A stretch of DNA of 64,000 nucleotides, taken from the NCBI RefSeq assembly GCF_000371785.1, contig NZ_AQUI01000002.1, forward strand, positions 3,389,276 to 3,453,275, given 5' to 3'. The position numbers and the translations under genes are program-made. Under the pieces are notes generated by a model, which saw nothing but the letters and a program-made list of their open reading frames with translations, was not told the DNA's origin and did no database searches. Positions 1-12,000 of this stretch are shown one piece after another. How positions within the stretch are numbered: the stretch's first letter is position 1; each line of letters starts with the position of its first letter. The stretch is from Actinopolyspora halophila DSM 43834 (lineage in GTDB: Bacteria > Actinomycetota > Actinomycetes > Mycobacteriales > Pseudonocardiaceae).

Positions 1-1124
<1,124 letters not shown>

Positions 1125-2543
1125 TCAGCTTTCCCGTCCCGTCTGGACGTCGTCCAGCACCGCCAGCGCGTCCGGCACGAGCACCGCGGCGGAGTAGTAG
1201 GTCGAGACCAGGTACGAGATGACGGCCTTCTCGTTGATGCCCATGAACCGCACCGACAGCCCCGACTCGTACTCGTCCGGAAGACCGGTCTGGTGCAGCC
1301 CGACCACGCCCTGGTTGGCCTCACCGGTGCGCATCAGCATGATCGAGGTGGTCCGCTGGCTGCTCATCGGCAGCTTGTTGCACGGGAACAGCGGCACCCC
1401 CCGCCACGCGGGCACCTGGTGCCCACCGATGTCCACATTGGCCGGGTACAACCCGCGGCGGCTGCACTCGCGGCCGAACGCGGCGATGGCCCGCGGGTGA
1501 GCCAGGAAGAACCCGGGTTCCTTCCACACCAGCGACAGCAGCTCGTCCATGTCGTCCGGGGTGGGCGGACCGGTACGGGTGTGGATGCGCTGGCGCAGGT
1601 CGGCGTTGTGCAGCAAGCCGAACTCGCGGTTGTTGACCAGCTCCCGCTCCTGCTCCTCGCGCAACTCCTGAATGGTCAGGCGCAGTTGCTGCTCGGTCTG
1701 GTCCATCGGCTTGTTGTACAGATCCGCGACCCGGCTGTGCACGCGCAACACCGTCTGGGCCACGCTGAGCTCGTACTCGCGGGGCTTGAGCTCGTAGTCG
1801 ACGAACGTGCCCGGCAGGTCCGGCTCTCCGGCGTGCCCGGCGGCCACCGAGACCGCGGCCTCGCCGTCCTCGTTGTGCGCCCCCTGCGGACCGCTTCGCA
1901 GCTGGGCGAGGTGGCTGCGCAGCCCCTCGGACCGGTCCACCACCTCCTGGGCGGACTGGCGCGGCAGCGCCAGCACCGTGCACGGGGTCACGGCCTTGGC
2001 GGTGAACTCCCAGGTGCCCTGTCCCTCGGCCAGCACCTGACCACCGAAGTGCTCCCCACCGGCCAGCACTCCCAGCACCGTCTGCTCCCCGTAGGGGCCC
2101 GTGCCGAGCTTGTTCACCTTGCCGTGCGCGATGAGCACGACCTCGTCGTCCGGGCGCCCCGCCTCGACGATCACGTCCCCCGCGGCGTGCTCGCGCTGCA
2201 CGAAGCGCTCGGCCAAGCCCTCCAGCACCGTGGTGTCGTCGAAGCCCCGCAACGCGGGCAGCTCGCACAACTCGCCCGGAATCACCCGCACCGTCGATCC
2301 GGTGTTGGAGAACGTCACCAGCCCGTCCCCGAGCTGATAGCTCAACCGGCGGTTCACCCGGTAGGCCCCGCCCGAGGCCTGCACCCACGGCAACAGGCGC
2401 AGCAACCACCGCGAGGTGATCGACTGCATCTGCGGCGGCGTCTTCGTCGTCGTCGACAGATTCCGCGCCGCCGCCGTGCCCAGACTCAACGGCGACTGCC
2501 CGTCACCGTTCGGCTGACCGGAGACCGACTCCGTGCTCGTCAC
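1125..2543 (-). CDS. Family 2B encapsulin shell protein with cNMP-binding domain (EshA-like)
   Basis: Major shell protein of a protein nanocompartment. The 472-residue product starts (GTG) [20 protein letters not shown], then [10 protein letters not shown] and [11 protein letters not shown], the usual N-arm of family 2B shells. A Crp-like cyclic-nucleotide-binding domain occupies about residues 95-205 ([17 protein letters not shown]). The HK97-type shell fold follows from about 255 ([15 protein letters not shown] to the C-terminus, including [20 protein letters not shown]). In known cases family 2B shells enclose terpene cyclases, and the next gene here is one, 3 nt downstream. I chose the GTG at 2543 because homologues begin at this motif and the length fits. 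The frame stays open for 50 more codons to a TTG at 2693 and on to the IS end, without family-like sequence. I see no clear ribosome-binding site. EshA of Streptomyces belongs to this family. Confidence 0.9.
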   Translation of the reverse strand: MTSTESVSGQPNGDGQSPLSLGTAAARNLSTTTKTPPQMQSITSRWLLRLLPWVQASGGAYRVNRRLSYQLGDGLVTFSNTGSTVRVIPGELCELPALRGFDDTTVLEGLAERFVQREHAAGDVIVEAGRPDDEVVLIAHGKVNKLGTGPYGEQTVLGVLAGGEHFGGQVLAEGQGTWEFTAKAVTPCTVLALPRQSAQEVVDRSEGLRSHLAQLRSGPQGAHNEDGEAAVSVAAGHAGEPDLPGTFVDYELKPREYELSVAQTVLRVHSRVADLYNKPMDQTEQQLRLTIQELREEQERELVNNREFGLLHNADLRQRIHTRTGPPTPDDMDELLSLVWKEPGFFLAHPRAIAAFGRECSRRGLYPANVDIGGHQVPAWRGVPLFPCNKLPMSSQRTTSIMLMRTGEANQGVVGLHQTGLPDEYESGLSVRFMGINEKAVISYLVSTYYSAAVLVPDALAVLDDVQTGRES

Positions 2544-2735
2544 CACACACCACCAATTCGACGCATGACACACATTCCCGTCCGTCCGGTCGGACCAGTC
2601 GGTACCCGCGTACCGCACTCGCTCCAGCAGGTTCCGAACATGCTCTTCCCAGTCGGAGGACAACTGCGGACGATCACCCAAACAGGTGATCAACAGCCAC
2701 CCGACGAGGTAAGCTAGTTGATCAAAACGGCCTAA

Positions 2736-3620
2736 GGGGTGCTTTCAGAATGCGGGGTGTTTGCGGGCGAGGATCATGCAGTGGGCGAGTTGGAGGAGGG
2801 CTTGGTGCATGTCGTCGCGGGTTTCCCACCGGATGCGGAGTTTGCGGGCTCCGTGGAGCCAGGCGATGGCGGCCTCGACGACCCAGCGCAGCGTGCCGAG
2901 TCCGGACCCGTGGCCACGTTTGCGACGCCCCAGTCGTGGGGTGATGCCCTGGCTGGTCAGGGCATCACGGCAGGCGTTCGAGTCGTAGGCGGTGTCGCCG
3001 AGCACCTCGGAGGGAGTGCCGGCGAGAGCGGGCAGGTCGGCCACGAGCCCGAGCAGTTGGGTCACGTCATGCCGGCCGCCCCGGGTGAGCCGAACCGCCA
3101 GTGGGGTGCCGGCCGCGTCGGTGAGCACATGGTGTTTCGAGCCCGGTCGGCCCCGGTCAACCGGGCTCGGCCCCACTTTTGGGCTACCACGCCCCCGCTT
3201 GGCCTGGATGTAGGACGAATCCACCACCACGCGGGAAAAATCCATCTGCTGGGCAGCCTGCAGCCGGGCCAGCAGCTCCTGCTGCAGCTGGTCCCACACC
3301 CCGGCCTGCTGCCACTCGGCCAACCGACGCCAACACGTCGACCCGGACCCGAACCCCAACTCCTGGGGCAGATACTCCCACTGGATGCCGGTATAGAGCA
3401 CGAACAAGATCCCCTGCAGAGCCTTGCGGTCGTCCAACCGCTTGCGCCCCGGGTGCCGAAACCGCCGCGGATGCCGCGGCAACAACGGCCCGATCACCGC
3501 CCACAGCTCGTCACTGACCTCCCACGGCTTGGCCCGAGCCATCCCACGCTCCACTCACACAGCGAACGCGACCACCACCCACCCCACCCTGCCAAACCAA
3601 GATCATTCTGCAAGGACCCC
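2736..3620 (-). mobile_element. IS5-family insertion sequence, 885 bp, intact
   Basis: The element is bounded by near-perfect inverted repeats. The left end reads GGGGTGCTTTCAGAATG and the right end, reverse-complemented, GGGGTCCTTGCAGAATG (15 of 17 identical). A 3-bp TAA direct repeat flanks it (2733-2735 and 3621-3623), as expected for IS5-type transposition. It carries a single full-length DDE transposase gene. It sits about 190 bp upstream of the encapsulin start and reads towards it, so it has displaced whatever was upstream and could provide read-through transcription. Confidence 0.88.
2745..3542 (-). CDS. IS5-family DDE transposase
   Basis: Transposase of the surrounding element, about 265 residues. 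It opens with MARAKPWEVSDELWAVIGPL and contains GIQWEYLPQELGFGSG, the first catalytic Asp in VVVDSSYIQAKRG, a second in LGDTAYDSNACRD, and the C-terminal block RWVVEAAIAWLHGARKLRIR with the catalytic Glu region. No frameshift is seen, so it is probably active. I prefer the ATG at 3542, which has a GGAG six bases upstream, over the GTG at 3554 that would add four residues. Confidence 0.9.
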   Translation of the reverse strand: MARAKPWEVSDELWAVIGPLLPRHPRRFRHPGRKRLDDRKALQGILFVLYTGIQWEYLPQELGFGSGSTCWRRLAEWQQAGVWDQLQQELLARLQAAQQMDFSRVVVDSSYIQAKRGRGSPKVGPSPVDRGRPGSKHHVLTDAAGTPLAVRLTRGGRHDVTQLLGLVADLPALAGTPSEVLGDTAYDSNACRDALTSQGITPRLGRRKRGHGSGLGTLRWVVEAAIAWLHGARKLRIRWETRDDMHQALLQLAHCMILARKHPAF

Positions 3621-3767
3621 TAAGGAACGGGCACGCCTCCGCCGCGGCTCGATCAGCTGCCCGGGCGAGGTCTCGGGCTGTCTCCCCCATCCCGTTCCCG
3701 GCCTCCGCGACGGCCGTGCCCTCACGGGGATGTGAGCACAGGAAGGTGTCGATCCGCCACGACCAAC

Positions 3768-3782
3768 GTCAGCGACGCTGAC
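3768..3782. promoter_or_regulatory. Palindrome before the small membrane protein gene
   Basis: GTCAGC-GAC-GCTGAC is a perfect inverted repeat with 6-bp arms, ending 15 bp before the ATG at 3798. Its position suits an operator over the promoter or leader. No regulator gene is adjacent, so the partner is unknown. Confidence 0.35.
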
Positions 3783-3797
3783 TGACATGCTCGAAAC

Positions 3798-4205
3798 ATG
3801 CGCGATCGAAACTACGGACGACGCGTGGCGTGGTCGCTCAGCATGACCGTCGTGGTCGGAGTCGCCACCGCGGGGTGCTGGCTGGTCTGGTCCGGACTGG
3901 CCGGTGAGGACTACGGCGCGTCATGGCGGATTGCTGGTTTTCTGACCTCCTTGGCCCTGATCGTGGTAGCCGCTGTCCGGTGGCTGCACCCGGCCATCAC
4001 GATGCTGGTGATACCAGCGGTGTTCGGCCCCGTGTACTCCGCGACCGTCGTCGAACAGGTCGGCCCGAAATGGGTCGGGCCGCTGGCGCTCGTCCTCTCG
4101 ATCGAGCTGCTCTGCGGCACCGCGGTGGTGGCACTCGTCGCCGACTTCGCATGGCGCAAAGTCGCGCGCGATCCTCCGAGCAGCGACTCCCTGCGACGTC
4201 GCTGA
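3798..4205 (+). CDS. Small integral membrane protein, unknown function
   Basis: Product of 135 residues with about four hydrophobic segments: residues 10-32, 45-62 (IAGFLTSLALIVVAAVRWL), 65-85 and 93-118. The N-terminus is basic (MRDRNYGRR) and the C-terminal tail is charged (KVARDPPSSDSLRRR), suggesting both ends are cytoplasmic. I do not recognise a family. It stands alone on the plus strand between the IS5 element and the PKS locus, with a palindrome just before it. A strong hairpin lies 170 bp downstream. Confidence 0.65.
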   Translation: MRDRNYGRRVAWSLSMTVVVGVATAGCWLVWSGLAGEDYGASWRIAGFLTSLALIVVAAVRWLHPAITMLVIPAVFGPVYSATVVEQVGPKWVGPLALVLSIELLCGTAVVALVADFAWRKVARDPPSSDSLRRR

Positions 4206-4377
4206 GGCCGACTACCACCTCCGCAACCGCATCGCCCCACCACGAGAACCGCCCCTGGTCTTTCGAGTTCACCCACGGGAACACGAGGGTTCGACGCGGA
4301 TCCACGGGCATGTGGAACACCGGTTTTTCCGGCGAATGTGGACGGTCGGTCCGGCGGAAGCACGAGCTCGACGACCA

Positions 4378-4415
4378 CCCAGCGGCGGTGCCCCGACGGA
4401 GGCACCGCCGCTGGG
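4378..4415 (+). terminator. Strong hairpin, probable terminator (works on either strand)
   Basis: Perfect 15-bp stem: CCCAGCGGCGGTGCC, an 8-nt loop, then GGCACCGCCGCTGGG. There is no U-tract, which is common for actinobacterial terminators. It lies between the plus-strand membrane gene and the minus-strand PKS/reductase operon and may stop transcription from both sides. Confidence 0.6.
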
Positions 4416-4775
4416 TGTGCCTGCGAACCGCGGATCCCCGTGTTGGCGTGACCCGATGGTCGAACGGGGCTCAGACGACCACGGCGGCTTGCCGGTGGGC
4501 GAGGTACTTCGCGGGCTCACCGGAGATCAGCACTTCGAGGTGGGTGCGGTTGCTCCTGGAGTGCAGCCGCAGAAATCGTCCTCGGCGCATCTCCAGCACC
4601 ATTGCCTGGGCGCCGCTCTGCCCGCGCGATGCCGAACTCGACGGACAGGGCTTCCACGCCACGCGCCGCTGCCTCCGGGCCACGCGGAACGAACCCGGTC
4701 AGCGGTCCGCGTGGAGCCGCAGCCAGCCGGACCGGAGTTCGCCGCTCCCGCACCGTCACCACGACGGGGACGGCC
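4416..4775. other. Gap downstream of the PKS operon
   Basis: No confident gene. A minus-strand frame of 70 residues (4471-4683) ends in EVLISGEPAKYLAHRQAAVV and looks protein-like. The sequence before it is better in another frame (RGPEAAARGVEALSVEFGIA). This may be a frameshifted small gene behind the reductase, but I recognise no family. Confidence 0.3.
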
Positions 4776-5951
4776 TCAGCTGAGCGCGGCCAGGGCGGAC
4801 AGCGCGGGCCGCACACCGGGGTAGTTGACGATCTCCGGGATGGTCTTGCGCCCGGTGAGGTAGTCGTCCACGCGCCGCCACACGAGGGGAACCCCGACCA
4901 GCGCCGCGTGGACCAGCGCGGGCCGCGCGAAGTAGATCTTGGCCAGCTTCTCGCTGGCGTACATCTCGGCTGCCAGCTCACGTTCGACGGAACGCGCGTA
5001 GTCGCGTTCGGCGGCCTCGGTGTCGGACCGCGTGGCCGAGTCCGCGATCGCGACCGCGGACCGCCCCGCCAGTTCCCCGGAGCGCATCGCGAAGGAAATG
5101 CCCTCGCGCAGCCAGGGATCGGCCAACCCCGCCGCATCACCAGCCACGATCGCGCGGTTGTGGGCAAACGGCGAGTCGGCGTACCGGCAGCGGGTCAGAT
5201 GTCCGGTGTCGTGGAGCGGCTCGATCCCGGAGAACCCCTGACGCTCGACGAAATCGCGCATGTACTCGCGCGTCTCGTCCGGACGGCCGCGGCTGCCCAC
5301 CACTCCCACGGTGCTGATGTCCCCTTTCGGGAACACCCAGCCGAACGCTCCGGGAAAGGGCCCCCACTCCAGCAGCGCGCGCCCCTCCCAACGACGCGAC
5401 ATGTGACTGTCGACCGGCACCTCGATCTCCAGGGCCAGGTCCACCTGGCGGCACCGCACGCCCACGAACCGCGCGACGCGACTCGCGCTGCCGTCCGCGC
5501 CCACGACGGTGCGCGCGTGCAGGACCTCACCGTTGCCGACCCGCAGCGACACCCGGTCCGCACCGCCCTCGACCCCTTTCACGAGGCACTTGTCGCGCAC
5601 CTGAGCACCGGCCTGCGCGGCTCGCTCGACCAGCGCCGCGTCGAACTCGCTGCGAAACACCATCTTCGCCAACGGCGGCCGGGAGGGCAGCGTGCGTTCC
5701 CGCCTGCCGTGCATGGACAGGGTCACGTGGCTGAGCTCGTCGCAGATCCGCACGTCCGCGCCCTCCGGCAGGGCCGCCAGCGATGCCCCCACGAGTCCCC
5801 CGCCGCAGGTCTTGTACCGCGGGATCGCCTCCCGCTCGAGCAGCAGCACGCTGCAACCGTTCTCGGCCGCGATGCGTGCCGCTGTCGCTCCGGCCGGGCC
5901 TGCGCCCACGACCGCGACGTCCCATACCGTCGAGTGCGTCGTTCGCGACAT
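4776..5951 (-). CDS. Geranylgeranyl reductase family FAD-dependent oxidoreductase
   Basis: Flavoprotein of 391 residues of the geranylgeranyl reductase / FixC-like group, which reduce isolated C=C bonds in prenyl or polyene chains. The N-terminal dinucleotide fold is VAVVGAGPAGATAARIA. The family motif YKTCGGGLVG follows, with the second FAD motif VVGADGSASRVAR and the third GDAAGLADPWLREGISFAMRSG. I chose the ATG at 5951, which has GGAAGGGGAA about 10 bases upstream; a longer frame would overlap the PKS gene. It starts 53 bp behind the PKS stop, so the two are probably one operon. I infer that it reduces double bonds in the polyketide chain or in a prenyl partner. The substrate is not deducible from sequence. 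Confidence 0.85.
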   Translation of the reverse strand: MSRTTHSTVWDVAVVGAGPAGATAARIAAENGCSVLLLEREAIPRYKTCGGGLVGASLAALPEGADVRICDELSHVTLSMHGRRERTLPSRPPLAKMVFRSEFDAALVERAAQAGAQVRDKCLVKGVEGGADRVSLRVGNGEVLHARTVVGADGSASRVARFVGVRCRQVDLALEIEVPVDSHMSRRWEGRALLEWGPFPGAFGWVFPKGDISTVGVVGSRGRPDETREYMRDFVERQGFSGIEPLHDTGHLTRCRYADSPFAHNRAIVAGDAAGLADPWLREGISFAMRSGELAGRSAVAIADSATRSDTEAAERDYARSVERELAAEMYASEKLAKIYFARPALVHAALVGVPLVWRRVDDYLTGRKTIPEIVNYPGVRPALSALAALS

Positions 5952-6004
5952 GCTGCGGATTCCCCTTCCTGGTGCGGTGATCGAAGGCGTCCGGCTTCGC
6001 GCGC

Positions 6005-9000
6005 TCACGCGTCCGCGGGGCCGGTGGTGCCGTCGAGGAGTTCGGCGAGGTACGCGGCGAGCGAGGACGGCTCCGGGCGGGCCCACAGCTTCTTCGTCGG
6101 CACCCGGACCCGGAGCGCCTTGTCGAGCCGGGTCCGCAGCTCCAGCCCCATCAGCGAGTCCAACCCGTAGTCGAGCAGGGACCGGCCCGGGTCGACACCG
6201 GCCGGGTCCAACCGCAGGATCGCCGCCGCCTGAGCGACGACGAACTCGGTGAGCAGGTTGACAGCACTGGCCTCGTCCGCCTCGGCGATACGGACCAGCA
6301 GCTCGTGGTCGGTACCGGACTCGTCCCCGTCACCACCGGACCGCGTCATTTGCGGCGCGAAGAACGCGGAGCCACGTGCTCGGTCGCCGACCGCGTCCAG
6401 CCAGCTGCCGTCGGCCAGCGGCAGGTATCCGCTCCGGGCGCGCGCGTACCGGAGGATCCGCTCGCAGGCCTCGATGCCTTCCGCCGGTTCGATCATCGCG
6501 AACCCGCGATCGGCCATGTCCGCGCCCCGGCCGTGCTCGGCCCAGGCGCCCCAGGACACGCTGGTGGCGGCGAGCCCCCGGCAGCGCCGGTACGTGGCCA
6601 AGCCGTCCAGGAACCCGTTGGCCGCCGCGTAAGCACCTTGCCCGGGGTTCCCGATGAGTGCGGCGGCCGAGGAGAACAGCAGCAGCCAGTCGAGCTCGCC
6701 CTCGTGCCCGCCCGCGCCGAGCGCGTCGTGCAAGTGCCACGCCCCGAGCGCCTTGGGGCACCACACCCGGTCCGTGCCCGCGGCGTCGAGGCGGGACACC
6801 ACGCCGTCCTCGACGACCGCCGCCCCGTGGACGACGCCGCGCACCGGCACACCGTCCGCTCCTGCCTCGCCGAGCAGCCCGCGGGCGGTGTCCGGCTCGG
6901 TCAGATCGCCCAGCACGACCCGCACATCGGTGCCCGCCGCGCGCAGCTCGTCGAGCACACCGGCAGCCGCCTGACCCGGCTCCCGACGCCCGTTGAGCAC
7001 CACCCGTGCCGCGCCGGCCTCGCTCAGCCAACGGGCCACCAGCAGGCCGAGCCCGCCGAGTCCGCCGGTGACGACGTAGGCGCCGCCCGCCCGCACCACC
7101 GGCACGTCGTCCGGCTCCACCGGGACCTGCCGACTTCCCTCGGTGGGGATGCGCAGCACGATCTTGCCGATGTGCCTGCCCGCACCGAGCGTGCGGAAGG
7201 CCGCGGAGAGCTCGTCCACCGAGTAGGTGGTCAACGGCAGTGGGACGAGGCTGCCGTCGGCCGCACCGCGCTCGATCTCGCCGAGCATGCTCGCGGTCAG
7301 CGCGGTGAGCCGGTCGACCACGAGGTTGAGATCGATGCTGGCGAAGGTGAGGTTGTGCCGGAACGGCGCGAGGCTGATCCGGTGCTCTGCGTAGATGTCC
7401 CGCTTGCCGATCTCCAGGAAGCGGCCCCCGGCCCGCAGCAGCGAGATACCGGCCCGCTGGGCGGCGCCGGTGACCGAGTTGAGCACCACGTCCACACCCG
7501 CACCGCCGGTGGCGGCCAGCACCTGCTCGGCGAAGTCCAGCGACCGCGAGTCCATCACGTGTTCGACGCCGAGTTCGGCGAGATAGGCGCGCTTGTCCGG
7601 GGTGCCCGCGGTGGCGAAGACCTCCGCTCCTCTCGCGCGTGCGATGTGGATCGCGGCCAAGCCCACGCCGCCGGTGGCGGCGTGGATCAGCACCCGCTCG
7701 CCCGCCTCCAGGCGGGCCAGGTGGTTCAGCCCGTACCACGCGGTCAGGTAGACCGCAGGCATGGTGGCGGCTTCCTCGACCGAGACGTGCTCGGGCACGG
7801 CGAGCACGTTTCCAGTGGGCACCGTCAGGTGCGAGGCGAGCCCGCCCCACATCATCGCGGCGACGCGGTCGCCCGGACGGTACTCGGTGACTCCCGCTCC
7901 GACGCGGGAGACCACTCCCGCGCAGTCCGCTCCGAGCGGCGGCGGATCGTCGTCCACGGTGTTGTACAGGCCCATCGCGTTGAGCGCGTCCACGTAGTTC
8001 AGGCTCGCTGCGTGGATCTCGATCTCCACTTCGCCGGGCCCGGGACGCACCCGTTCGCGGGCGGCGAGTTCGAGCGTGTCCAGATCTCCCCGGCGCGCGG
8101 TCTGCACACCCGCACCGTCCCGGCCGAAGTGGACGGTCTCTCGGAGGCGTTCGTCCACCGACAGCGGACTGTTCCGCAGACGCGCGAGATAGCGCACGTC
8201 ACCGCGCCACGCGACTTCGTCCTCCTCGACGGGTGCGTCCAGCAGCTCGCCGACGAGCCGGGCGGGATCGGTGTCCACGCCGTCGACTACGGACACCCCG
8301 AGTTCGGGGTGTTCGTGCCCGATCACCTTGGCCAGACCGCGCAGCGGCGCCTGCGCGAGGTTCGTGCCGTCACCGCCGAGCACCTCCTGCGCGTCGTGCA
8401 GCACGACGGTCAACGCCGGCGATCGGCCGCGCTGCCCGTCGACGAGTGCCTGGGCCAGCGCCGTGAGCCGGCCCACCCGCTGCCGCGAGGTCGCCGCCGG
8501 GTCGCGCCGATCGTGCTCCGGCGAGGTCACGAAGGCCACACCGTCGACACCGTCCGGACAGGAGAGCACCGCCGAGCCCAGCTCGTCGGGCTCGTCGACA
8601 GCCAGCACGGTCGCGGTGCCGCCTCGCGAGCGGAGTTCGTCGGCGAGGCGATCGGCGCGGGACTGCCCCGCGGGCTCGGTGACCAGCAGCCACCGCCCGG
8701 CCTCCGCGCGCGTCGCCTGCGGTGCGGGCGCCTCGTCCCACTCGACGGCGAGCAGGCGCCGCTCGAACACCCGGTCCGGCGCGTCCTCGGCCGAGGTGCC
8801 GAACCGCACGTCGCGGACGTCCACCAGCACCGCGCCCTCCTCGTCCACGAGCTGGGCGTTTCCGAGGCCGGATCGGTCGCCGGACTCGTGCACCGCGGCC
8901 ACGCAGTAGCGGGCGTTGCGCGCATCACCGAACACCCGCAACGTCCCGATGCCGAGCGGCAGGAACAGGCCGGTCTGATCCATCAACGCCGGGTGCGCGG

Positions 9001-12000
9001 CGATGGTCTGCAGGCACGCGTCCAACAGCACCGGGTGCACGCGGTAGGAGTCCGCCTCCGATCGGCGTTCGGCCGGAAGTCGGACCTCGCCGACGAGACT
9101 GCGCCGGTCGGCCGCTCCGCGGTGGATCGCGGTCAGCGCCGCGAACCCCGGGCCGTGCTGGATGCCCAAACCGCGCAGGTTCGCGTAGTAGGCGTCGGGG
9201 TCCTGCCACTCGGTGTGCTCGGCCAGCAGGGCGTCGATGTCCACCCGCCGCGGCGCCACGTCCTCGTCGAGGACCCGAGCACGGCCGCGGGCGTACGCGA
9301 CGGCGCCGCCGTCGACGCCGCGGCCGAGCACGCTCACCCCGCCGTGGCGCTCGGTGGTGCGCTCCACGGTGGTCGACACGGTCATCGGGCCGTCCAGCAC
9401 GAGTGCGTTGTCGAAGGAGAGTCCGGACACCTCGATCGTGGAGTCAGCACCGAACACCTCCTCCGCCGCGGACAACGCCATCTCGCCGTAACTGGCGGCA
9501 GGCATCATCGGCGTGCCCCGCACCCGGTGGTCGGCCAGCCACGGGTGGGTGTCGGTACCGATGTCGGCCTGCCAGACGTGCTCGCCGTCACCGCGCGGGG
9601 TCTCCACGTGCGCGCCCAGCAGCGGATGCCCCACCGTCGGGGCGGAGTGATCCGCCCCGGAACTCATCAACCAGCGGTGGTTCCAGGTCGGCAGCGGCAC
9701 GTCGAGCAGCCTGCCCTCCGGGTGCCGCGCCGACCAGTCGACGCGACCGCCCGCGCAGTGCACCTCGCCGATCGCCGAGAGCACCGTGGCCGGTTCGTCC
9801 TCGTCGCGGCGGAGCGCTCCCACCACGGCGACGTCCGCGTGCCGCGCGGCGGCGGTGTCACCGATCGCGCGGGTCAGGAGCGGATGGGGGCCGAGCTCGG
9901 CGAACACGCGGTGCCCGTCCTCGAGCGCCGCGGAGACCGCGTCGGCGAAACGTACGGGACGACGCAGGTTGTCCGCCCAGTAGGCCGCGTCGAAGGAGAT
10001 CTGCGAGCTGTCCTCGCCCGGCAGCACGGTGCTGTAGAGGGGAACCCCGGGCCGGCACGGCGTGACCGTGGACAACGCGGACAGCAGGGTGTCGAGGATC
10101 GGGGCGACCTGCGGCGAGTGCGACGCGACGTCCACGGCCACCTCGCGGACCATCCGATCGGCCTCGTCCCACCGCCGGACCAGCCGGCCCACCTCGTCCG
10201 CGTCACCGGCGACCACAGTGGACTCCGGTGCGGCGACCACGGCGACGACCACACCGCACGCCCCGGCCTCCTCGAGTTCGCGTTCGACCTCCTCGCAGGG
10301 CAGGTCGACCGAAGCCATCGCGCCCGCCCCAGCCAGCTCCAGCATCAGCCGCGAGCGCCTGCAGACGACCGCCGCGCCGTCGGTCAGCGACAGCGCTCCG
10401 CTGACCACCGCGGCGGCGACCTCACCCATCGAGTGACCGATCACCGCACCCGGCCGCACGCCGTGCGAGTCCCACACGGCCGCGAGGCCGACCTGCACGG
10501 CGAACAGGGTCGGCTGCACCTGGTCGATGCCGGTGACCACATCCTCGGCGCAGAGCCTGTCACGCAGCGAGAACCCCGACTCGGCGAGCACCACCGGCTC
10601 CAGCTCCTCGACGGTCTTGGCGAAGGCGGGCTCCTGTTCGAGCAACCGGCGCCCCATGCCCGCCCACTGAGCACCCTGCCCGGAGAACACCCACACCGGA
10701 TCGCCCTCACGACCCGCGGCCGCCGTGCCGACGGCGACACCGTGCGCCGGCCGTCCCCGCTCGACGGCGCGCAGCCGCTCGACGAGCTCCGCCCGGTCGG
10801 AGGCGACCACCGTCGCACGCTCCGACCGGTGCTCCCGTCGCACGCCGTTGGTGTAGGCGAGGTCGTGCACCGGGACGTGCTCGGTCCTCTCCAGCCACGC
10901 GACCGTCCGGCCCGCCGTGTCCGAGAGCGCTCGCGGTGAGCTCGCCGAGAGCGGCACCAGCAACGGCGCACGCCCGGGGGCCGCGGTTTCCGGCTGGAGC
11001 ACGGGTGCCTGCTCGAGCAGCACGTGCGCGTTGGTCCCGGAGAAACCGTACGAGGACACCGCCGCGAGACGGGGTCCGTCCCCGACCGGCCACGGCTCGG
11101 TCCGCGTCGGGACGAACAGCCGAGTGCTCTCGTGGTCGATCTCCGGGTTCCAGCCGGAGAAGTGCAGATTGGCCGGGACCTCACCGTGCCACAACGCCAG
11201 GATCGCCTTGATCATCCCGGCCATGCCGGAGGCGGTCTCCGCGTGGCCGATGTTCGTCTTCGCCGATCCCAGTGCGCACGGGCCCACGTCCCCGTGTCCG
11301 TAGCTGTCGGCCAGCGCGGCGAACTCGATGGGATCACCGACCGGGGTGCCGGTGCCGTGCGCCTCGACCAGGCCGACCCGGCACGGGTCGACCCCGGAGC
11401 GGGCGATCACCTGCTGCTGCAGCTCGCGTTGCGCCTCGCCGGACGGCGCCGTGATGCCGTTCGAGCGACCGTCCTGGTTCACTCCGGACCCGCGCAGCAC
11501 GGCCAGCACCCGGTCGCCGTCACGTTCGGTGTCGGCGAGTCGTTTCAGCGCGAGCACCCCGCAGCCCTCGGCCCGGACGAACCCGCTCGCGTCGACGTCG
11601 AACGCCCGGCAGCGCCCGGCCGGGGAGAGCATCCCCCAGCTGGAGAAGGCCACCGTCGTCTCGGGACCGAAGATCAGGTTGACCCCGCCGGACAGGGCCA
11701 GATCCGCGTCGCCGGTCTGCAGGCTCCGCACCGCGAGGTGGGTGGCGACCAGGCCGGACGAACACGCCGAATCCAGCACCACGCTGGGACCGCGCAGCCC
11801 GAGCAGGTAGGAGATACGTCCGGCCGCCATGCTGCGCGCGTTGCCGGTCATCGCATAGGGATTGGTGAACAGCTCCCCGTAGGGAGTGCGCATCATGTAG
11901 TCCTGGCCGGAAATCCCCAGGAACAACCCGGTCGGCGAATGACCGAGATCGCGCGGCCGGATACCGGCGTGCTCCAGCGATTCCCACGCGGCTTCCAGCA

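Noticed and set aside
6305-10939. 1544-codon plus-strand open frame inside the PKS region
   Set aside because: Antisense shadow of the PKS gene; composition is non-protein-like and no motif is present.
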